From assembly GCA_036557785.1 (NCBI GenBank), contig DATBGZ010000096.1, positions 52,284-116,283 on the forward strand: a DNA stretch of 64,000 nt. The letters run 5' to 3'. Made by a program: the position numbers and the translations under genes. Every line of letters begins with the position of its first letter. Position 1 is the first letter of the stretch. The stretch is from DATBGZ01 sp036557785 (GTDB lineage Bacteria; Actinomycetota; Actinomycetes; Mycobacteriales; Micromonosporaceae). Under the pieces are notes generated by a model. That model had not been told where the DNA came from. It searched no databases and saw only the letters and a list, made by a program, of their open reading frames with translations. This document shows, piece by piece, positions 58,937 to 64,000 of this stretch.

Positions 58937-59700
58937 GCGAGGCGGAGGTCATCGCGGTGCGCCGGCTCAGCGTCGCCTACGACGGTGACCCGGTGCTGGC
59001 GGAGGTGGACCTGACCGTGCACCGAGGCGAGGTGGTCGCCATCCTCGGCGCGAACGGGTCGGGCAAGTCCACGCTCATCCGGGCGATCCTCGGGCTGGCC
59101 CCGGTCGTGGCCGGCACGGTGTCGCTCTTCGGAGCGACCGGCCGCCGTGCCCGGGGGCAGGGACACCGGATCGGATATGTCCCGCAGCGGCTCGGCGCCG
59201 GCTCGGGGGTGCCCGCGACGGTCGGCGAGGTCGTCGCCTCGGGTCGGCTGGCCCGCCGCGGCCCGCGCCGCGAACGCGAGCGCGACCGTACGGCGATCGC
59301 CGCGGCCATCGCGGCGGTCGGCCTCACGCACCGCGTCAACGATCCCGTGGCGGCCCTCTCCGGCGGCCAGCAGCAGCGCACGCTCGTGGCGCGTGCGCTC
59401 GCGGCGCAGCCGGAACTGCTCGTGCTCGACGAGCCGACCGCCGGGGTCGATGCGGGGAGCCAGGACGCCTTCGCCAGGGCCCTGGAGAGGTTCGTGGCCA
59501 GCGGCGGCACGGTGCTGCTGGTCGCGCACGAACTCGGGCCGCTGCAGCCGCTCGTGACCCGGGCCGTGGTCATCCACAGTGGACGCGTGCGCCACGAGGG
59601 CGCGGTGCCGGCGCCGGCCGGGCACCACGCGCTGCCGGGGCACGACCACGTCCATCCCCATGCGCCCGCCGAGACGTCCGACATCTGGGGGGGTATGTGA
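58933..59700 (+). CDS. znuC: Zinc ABC transporter ATPase
   Basis: 255 residues. Walker A GANGSGKSTLIRAILGL, signature ALSGGQQQRTLVARAL, Walker B LLVLDEPTAGVD and His loop LLVAHEL. The C-terminal 25 residues are His-rich (GHHALPGHDHVHPHA), a possible zinc-sensing or zinc-buffering tail. ATG overlaps the znuA stop. It powers uptake with ZnuB. Confidence 0.94.
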   Translation: MSEAEVIAVRRLSVAYDGDPVLAEVDLTVHRGEVVAILGANGSGKSTLIRAILGLAPVVAGTVSLFGATGRRARGQGHRIGYVPQRLGAGSGVPATVGEVVASGRLARRGPRRERERDRTAIAAAIAAVGLTHRVNDPVAALSGGQQQRTLVARALAAQPELLVLDEPTAGVDAGSQDAFARALERFVASGGTVLLVAHELGPLQPLVTRAVVIHSGRVRHEGAVPAPAGHHALPGHDHVHPHAPAETSDIWGGM

Positions 59701-59701
59701 C

Positions 59702-60586
59702 ATGGAGATATTTGGGTACGACTTCATGCAGCGGGCCCTGCTCGGGGTGCTCATCACCGGCCTGTCGGCGCCGGCGCTCGGCATCTACCTGGTCCAGCGC
59801 AGGCTGGCGCTGATCGGCGACGGCATCGGCCACATCGCGCTCACCGGGGTCGGACTGGGGCTGCTCACCGGCAGCGCACCGGTGCTGACCGCTGTGGTCG
59901 TCTCCGCGGTCGGGGCCGTCGCGGTGGAGCTGGTGCGGGCTCGGGGCCGGGCCTCCGGCGACGTCGCGCTCGCCCTGCTCTTCTATGGGGGCATCTCCGG
60001 CGGCGTCTTCCTGGTCGCGCTCTCCTCCGGCCGTACGAACGCCAACCTCACCGCCTACCTGTTCGGCTCACCGCTGACCACTTCCCGCACCGACCTCGTG
60101 GTGATGGCGGTGCTCGGTGGACTGGTCCTCGCGGTGACGCTGCTGTTGCGGCCGTGGCTGTTCGCGATCTGTCACGACGAGGAGTATGCGCGGGCGGCGG
60201 GCCTTCCGGTGCAGGCGCTGAACCTGATGCTGGCGGTCACCACGGCAGTGACCGTCACCGTGGCCATGCGCGCGGTCGGCCTGCTGCTGGTCAGCGCTTT
60301 GATGGTCGTCCCGGTCGCAGCCGCCCAGCTCGTGACCCGAGGGTTCCGGGCGACCATGCACCTCGCCATGGCGATCGGGGTGCTCGCGGCCGCGGTCGGC
60401 ATAGGGATCTCCGGCTTTGCCAACACCGCGCCCGGCGCGACCATCGTGCTCGTCGCCATCGCGATCTTCACTCTCGTCGCGTCCGGGCTCGCCGTGCTGC
60501 GGGGCTGGCGGCGCCGCTTCGGGGCACGTGGGCAGGACCGGCACGACAGCCACGCCGAGCCGACTGACGTGGTCCTCGCGCCGTGA
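59702..60586 (+). CDS. znuB: Zinc ABC transporter permease
   Basis: 294 residues, about eight membrane helices of the ABC-3 family: MQRALLGVLITGLSAPALGI at the start, LIGDGIGHIALTGVGLGLLTG as the conserved family motif, and RAVGLLLVSALMVVPVAAAQ near residue 200. One base after the znuC stop; ends with a short hydrophilic tail (RHDSHAEP). Last gene of the Zur-box operon unless the ArsR gene 60 bp downstream is read through. Confidence 0.94.
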   Translation: MEIFGYDFMQRALLGVLITGLSAPALGIYLVQRRLALIGDGIGHIALTGVGLGLLTGSAPVLTAVVVSAVGAVAVELVRARGRASGDVALALLFYGGISGGVFLVALSSGRTNANLTAYLFGSPLTTSRTDLVVMAVLGGLVLAVTLLLRPWLFAICHDEEYARAAGLPVQALNLMLAVTTAVTVTVAMRAVGLLLVSALMVVPVAAAQLVTRGFRATMHLAMAIGVLAAAVGIGISGFANTAPGATIVLVAIAIFTLVASGLAVLRGWRRRFGARGQDRHDSHAEPTDVVLAP

Positions 60587-60646
60587 TCGCGGCCACGCTC
60601 GCGCCCCGTCCACACGCGAGGCCGGTGGCGGCTACGGTTGACCCCG

Positions 60647-60973
60647 ATGAGTACGACCCCCCTGGCAGCCGCGTCCGCGCACTCGATCGGCTCCGGACCC
60701 TTCGAGGCGGCCGGCGAGCTGCTGCGCGCCCTCGCGGCGCCGATCCGGATCGCGATCGTGGTCGAGCTCGGGGCGGGCCCGAAGTGCGTGCACGAGCTCG
60801 TCGAGTCCACCGGTGCCGCGCAGCCCCTGGTCTCCCAACACCTGCGGGTGCTGCGCGGCGCGGGCATCGTGAAGGGTGAACGGCGTGGACGCGAGATCGA
60901 GTACTCCCTCATCGACGAGCACATCGCCCACATCGTGACCGACGCGGTCACCCACTCCCGCGAGCTGCGCTGA
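60647..60973 (+). CDS. ArsR/SmtB-family zinc-type sensor
   Basis: 108 residues. Winged helix AAPIRIAIVVELGAGPKCVH, SQHLRVLRGAGIVKGERRGR. The C-terminal helix reads DEHIAHIVTDAVTHSRE, an exact D-x-H-x10-H-x2-E alpha-5 site as in the zinc/cobalt sensors SmtB and CzrA. Such sensors release DNA when zinc is high. ATG at 60647; TACGGT (60633-60638) ends 8 nt before it, so it probably has its own promoter. Downstream of znuACB it may tune uptake or an efflux gene elsewhere. Confidence 0.92.
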   Translation: MSTTPLAAASAHSIGSGPFEAAGELLRALAAPIRIAIVVELGAGPKCVHELVESTGAAQPLVSQHLRVLRGAGIVKGERRGREIEYSLIDEHIAHIVTDAVTHSRELR

Positions 60974-61006
60974 CGGACGTGGTCGGGGCTCGTACACTGC
61001 GACTTC

Positions 61007-61195
61007 GTGTCCCGGCGTCGCGAACCCGTGGACCCTCACCCGGGGCCTGAGGCACTATGGCATTTCCTCGGGCGGTACCGGAGCACGCTCGTCATCGTCG
61101 CCTGCGGCGTGCTCGCCACCACCTCCCTGACCGACCGGATCATCGCGTGGACGGACGGCGCGCCCTGCGCCGCACCCGCATCCGCTCCGGGCTGA
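61007..61195 (+). CDS. Small single-pass membrane protein, unknown
   Basis: 62 residues: a polar, basic start, one hydrophobic helix (STLVIVACGVLATTSLTD, near 26-43) and a short Ala/Pro tail with one Cys. No family recognised. GTG start; TACACT (60993-60998) lies 8 nt upstream with TGACGG 16 bases before that, so it could be transcribed on its own. Codirectional with the ArsR gene, convergent with gpmA. Confidence 0.5.
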   Translation: MSRRREPVDPHPGPEALWHFLGRYRSTLVIVACGVLATTSLTDRIIAWTDGAPCAAPASAPG

Positions 61196-61205
61196 CCCGG
61201 CGTCC

Positions 61206-61958
61206 TCACCGGCCCTGGTTGGCGACGGCGGCAGCAGCCGCGGCCGCCGCGGCGGGGTCGAGGTAGGTCCCGCCTGGCGTGAGTGGCCGCAACGTCTGCG
61301 GGTCCAGGTCGTAGCGCAGCGGCATCCCAGTGGGGATGTTCAATGCGGCGATGTCGACGTCGGAGATCTGGTCGAGGTGCTTGACCAGGGCACGGATGGA
61401 GTTGCCGTGCGCCGCCACCAGGACGGTCGCGCCGCTACGCAGGTCCGGCAGGATCGCGTCGTACCAGTAGGGCAGCACCCGCGCGAGCACATCCTTGAGG
61501 CACTCGCTGCGGGGCAGCAGTTCCGGCGCTAGGGCGGCGTAGCGCGCGTCGCCGGTCTGCGCGAACCCGTCGTCATCGGCGATCGGCGGCGGGGGAACGT
61601 CGTACGAGCGCCGCCAGAGCATGAACTGCTCCTCGCCGTACGCCTCCCGGATCTGCTTCTTGTTCTTGCCCTGCAACGCGCCGTAGTGCCGTTCGTTCAG
61701 CCGCCACGACCGACGCACGGGGATCCAGTGCCGGTCGGCCGCGTCCAGGGCCAGCTCGGCGCTTCGAATGCTGCGCCGCAGCACCGAGGTGTGTGCCAGG
61801 TCGGGCAGCAGGCCTTGGTCGTGCAGCAGCCGACCGCCGGCGCGCGCCTCCGCCTCGCCTTTGTCGTTGAGGTCCACGTCGACCCAGCCGGTGAACAGAT
61901 CCTTCGCGTTCCACTCGCTCTCACCGTGGCGGAGCAGCACCAGCGTGCCCAGACTCAT
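61206..61958 (-). CDS. gpmA: 2,3-bisphosphoglycerate-dependent phosphoglycerate mutase
   Basis: 250 residues. Histidine-phosphatase motif LVLLRHGESEWNAKDLFTGW, catalytic region RLNERHYGALQGKNKKQI, second His in VAAHGNSIRALVKHL and SDVDIAALNIPTGMPL near the C-terminus, all typical GpmA. It interconverts 3- and 2-phosphoglycerate. The C-terminus has a run of about eight alanines from GCC/GCG/GCA codons. ATG at 61958; same strand as ybjN and mshA, a common actinobacterial trio. Confidence 0.95.
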   Translation of the reverse strand: MSLGTLVLLRHGESEWNAKDLFTGWVDVDLNDKGEAEARAGGRLLHDQGLLPDLAHTSVLRRSIRSAELALDAADRHWIPVRRSWRLNERHYGALQGKNKKQIREAYGEEQFMLWRRSYDVPPPPIADDDGFAQTGDARYAALAPELLPRSECLKDVLARVLPYWYDAILPDLRSGATVLVAAHGNSIRALVKHLDQISDVDIAALNIPTGMPLRYDLDPQTLRPLTPGGTYLDPAAAAAAAAAVANQGR

Positions 61959-62046
61959 GTGCCCATCCTCCCGTACCGCCGGTGGCTGCCGCCGCGGCCC
62001 TCCGCCCCGCCATCGCGGGCGGGAGGTCCCGCTCGATGACCGCTCG

Positions 62047-62553
62047 CTACTCGTGGGGCAGCGTGGGGTCGGCGAAGTGCGCGAACGCCTTGAGGTTCGC
62101 CAGCGACTCGCCCCGGGACACCCGCCAGGCCCACTCACGCCGGATCGCGGAGCCGAATCCGATCTCCAGCATCGTGTCGAAGGTCTCGTCTGCGTAGCTG
62201 AGAACCGCGCCCAGCAGCCGGTCGATCTCATCGGGGGTGATGGCATGCAACGGGACCCGGCCCACGAGGTAGACATCGCCCACCGCATCGACCGAGAAGG
62301 CGACGCCGTACTGGCGGGCGTTGCGCTGCAACAGATAGGTCCACAGTTGCAGCCGGTTCTCGTCCGGCTGGCGCATGACGAACGCCTCCACGCGCACGGC
62401 GTGATCGCCGACGATCAGGTTGCACAGCGTCTTCAGCTTGTGGGTGCCGGGCAGGGTCACCACGAAGGCGGTCTCCCCGGTTCGCTCCCAGTCGACTCCG
62501 CGGTCATCCAGAGTGGACTCAACCAGCGCCACCACGGCGGCGCGGTCTACCAC
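62047..62553 (-). CDS. YbjN-domain protein
   Basis: 168 residues, no membrane segment. Pattern VDWERTGETAFVVTLPGTHK, WTYLLQRNARQYGVAFSVDA, VYLVGRVPLHAITPDEIDRL and LEIGFGSAIRREWAW is the YbjN fold (type-III-secretion-chaperone-like, but not a secretion gene). The actinobacterial copy always lies by mshA and gpmA as I know it; function unproven. GTG overlaps the mshA stop by 7 bp, so translation is coupled. Confidence 0.92.
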   Translation of the reverse strand: MVDRAAVVALVESTLDDRGVDWERTGETAFVVTLPGTHKLKTLCNLIVGDHAVRVEAFVMRQPDENRLQLWTYLLQRNARQYGVAFSVDAVGDVYLVGRVPLHAITPDEIDRLLGAVLSYADETFDTMLEIGFGSAIRREWAWRVSRGESLANLKAFAHFADPTLPHE

Positions 62554-63917
62554 GAGCAGGCGCCTTCCAGCATCGGCTGCACGGCGAGCGCGGCGAGCTG
62601 GGCGTCGAGGTTCTCCGCCACCGCGTCCCGGTACACCGCGAGCAGCCCGTCCGCCGTACGTTGCCAGGAGAACCCGCGCGCGTGCGCGATCGCGCCCAGC
62701 GAGAGCCGGGCCCGCCGCTGCGGCAACCGGAGCAGATCGTCCAGTGTGGACGCCCAGGCGACCGGGTCATGGCCTGCCACGAGCGCGCCGGAGACACCGT
62801 CGTGGACCGCGGTGACGAGCCCGCCCACCGCGGCCGCGACCACCGGCGTGCCGCAGGCCTGCGCCTCCAGCGCCACCAGCCCGAACGACTCGTTGTGGCT
62901 CGGTACCGCGACCAGGTCGGCCGCGCGGTAGAGGGCCGGCAGATCGGCACCGCCCAGCGGGGGGAGGAACCGTACCGAGTCGGCGATACCGAGTTCGGTG
63001 GCGAGCTCCATCAGCGCGGTGGGCCGGTCCAGGCCCGAGCCACTCGGACCGCCGGCGACGACGGTGGTCAGCCCGGCCGCCACTTGCGGCGCTCGACGGC
63101 GCAGCTCGGCCACCGCCTGGAGCAACACGTCCGGCGCCTTCAACGGCTGGATCCGGCCGACGAAGGCGACCACGTGACCGTCCACCGGCAGCCCCAGCTG
63201 GAGCCGGGCCAACGCCCGCGCGCTGGCACCGTTGCCCAACCGATCCGCCGGAACCGGTCGGAACCGGTCCAGGTCGACTCCGGGTTGGACCACCGCCACC
63301 CGCCCGACCGGGGCGGTGTAGAGCTCGACCAGCTCGCGCGCCTCGCTCGGGGTGTTCGCCACCAGGCGATCGGCCTCGTCGATGACCTGCTGCTCGCCGA
63401 TGACCCGCGCCCGCGGCTCGGGCCGGTCACCCTCGGCCAGCTGCGCGTTCTTGACCTTGGCCAGGGTGTGCGCGGTGTGCACCAGCGGCACCCCCCACCG
63501 GTCCTTGGCCAGCCAACCCACCTGGCCGGAGAGCCAGTAGTGCGAGTGCACCAGGTCGTAGTAGCCAGGCGGGCGGGCCGCCTCGGCCCGCAGCACGTCG
63601 TGGGTGAACGCGCACAGCTGCGCCGGCAGCTCCTCTTTGGACAGGCCCTCGAACGGGCCGGCGTTCACGTGCCGCACGATCACCCCGGGCGCCATCTCCA
63701 CGCAGGGCGGCAGCTCCGAACAGGTGGCCCGGGTGAAGATCTCGACCTGGATGCCGGCCTCGGCCAGCCGCTTGGCGGTCTCCACGATGTAGACATTCAT
63801 TCCGCCCGCGTCACCGGTGCCCGGTTGATCCAGGGGCGAGGTGTGGACGGAGAGTGTGGCGACCCGTCGGGGCAGAAAGCTGTGCGCCACGCGCGCTCCT
63901 TCGTCGATGCGGGTCAT
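62547..63917 (-). CDS. mshA: D-inositol-3-phosphate glycosyltransferase (mycothiol synthesis)
   Basis: About 456 residues of the GT4 family. The N-terminal VATLSVHTSPLDQPGTGDAG (with GMNVYIVETAKRLAE) is diagnostic of MshA; then FAHTLAK-like VHTAHTLAKVKNAQLAEGD, and the UDP-sugar EX7E motif ESFGLVALEA. It joins N-acetylglucosamine from UDP-GlcNAc to inositol-3-phosphate, the first committed step to mycothiol. The ATG at 63917 is favoured; a GTG at 63929 is in frame. About 70 bp of promoter region remain to the window edge, including a CCGGGG/CCCCGG hairpin. Confidence 0.95.
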   Translation of the reverse strand: MTRIDEGARVAHSFLPRRVATLSVHTSPLDQPGTGDAGGMNVYIVETAKRLAEAGIQVEIFTRATCSELPPCVEMAPGVIVRHVNAGPFEGLSKEELPAQLCAFTHDVLRAEAARPPGYYDLVHSHYWLSGQVGWLAKDRWGVPLVHTAHTLAKVKNAQLAEGDRPEPRARVIGEQQVIDEADRLVANTPSEARELVELYTAPVGRVAVVQPGVDLDRFRPVPADRLGNGASARALARLQLGLPVDGHVVAFVGRIQPLKAPDVLLQAVAELRRRAPQVAAGLTTVVAGGPSGSGLDRPTALMELATELGIADSVRFLPPLGGADLPALYRAADLVAVPSHNESFGLVALEAQACGTPVVAAAVGGLVTAVHDGVSGALVAGHDPVAWASTLDDLLRLPQRRARLSLGAIAHARGFSWQRTADGLLAVYRDAVAENLDAQLAALAVQPMLEGACSW

Positions 63918-64000
63918 CGGCGCGCCCACTCGCGGGGGAGGCGATGGGCACCAATGTGAGACAACCCTCGAGACCCCGGGGATCTTCCCCGGCCGGTCAA

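Noticed and set aside
62047..62553. Type III secretion chaperone
   Set aside because: The fold resemblance is a general property of YbjN; the mshA-gpmA context is standard for actinobacteria without such secretion.

Overview
The window is uniformly GC-rich, with many GTG starts, short or absent leaders and tightly packed genes. It carries mshA (mycothiol synthesis), a Ruc/FmdB zinc-ribbon gene behind a CIRCE-like operator, a LuxR-type LAL regulator, PrsW, YbjN and DUF4230 proteins. This fits a chromosomal segment of a free-living actinobacterium, most likely from the Micromonosporaceae or a nearby family; the family placement is inference. I see no rRNA, CRISPR array, insertion sequence, prophage or integrase, and no gene-free stretch above 300 bases.

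Layout. 1-4.6 kb is a conserved core block: a rimJ-like acetyltransferase, galU, a GGEEF diguanylate cyclase, 5-formyl-THF cyclo-ligase, and a Ruc-like zinc-ribbon protein behind a CIRCE palindrome. 4.7-12.3 kb holds sensory and envelope genes: a degenerate MHYT-type membrane protein, a secreted coiled-coil/M15-like protein, an FHA protein, a degenerate GGDEF-EAL membrane protein, a DUF72 protein and a 47-residue protein. 12.4-17.1 kb encodes a large LAL regulator and a CASTOR/POLLUX-like double-RCK channel.

17.2-32.4 kb looks like a self-contained catabolic island. An amidohydrolase faces a six-gene minus-strand operon (M24 creatinase-like protein, two-subunit thiamine-diphosphate E1 enzyme, bicupin, atypical SDR, beta-hydroxyacid dehydrogenase-like protein). 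Next to it, divergently, lie an XRE-cupin regulator and a branched-chain-amino-acid-type ABC importer with a fused permease-ATPase, ending in an aldehyde dehydrogenase. The substrate cannot be read from sequence. This is the best candidate for an undescribed pathway.

32.5-48 kb is mixed metabolism: two Gfo/Idh oxidoreductases, a ROK kinase, DUF3806 and LapA-like proteins, tRNA-Arg(CCT), a VOC protein, an MBL-fold hydrolase, a TetR/FAD-oxidoreductase pair with a shared palindromic operator, an ABC exporter, a transaminase-mmsA pair, an orphan MsiK/UgpC-type ATPase, a DUF4230 protein and a Nudix hydrolase. 48-51 kb is a phosphate block (Pit transporter, DUF47 partner, PPK2) with three 11-bp PHO-box repeats. 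51-58 kb has DUF402, a DinG/XPD-type helicase, an AI-2E-family permease, PrsW and FUSC proteins. 58-61 kb is a zinc block: a perfect Zur-type box over the -35 of znuA-znuC-znuB, then an ArsR regulator with a complete alpha-5 zinc site. 61-64 kb is the mshA-ybjN-gpmA cluster.

Many genes have a TANNNT-like hexamer ending 6-7 nt before the start codon, so leaderless transcription appears common. Strong inverted repeats separate several transcription units.
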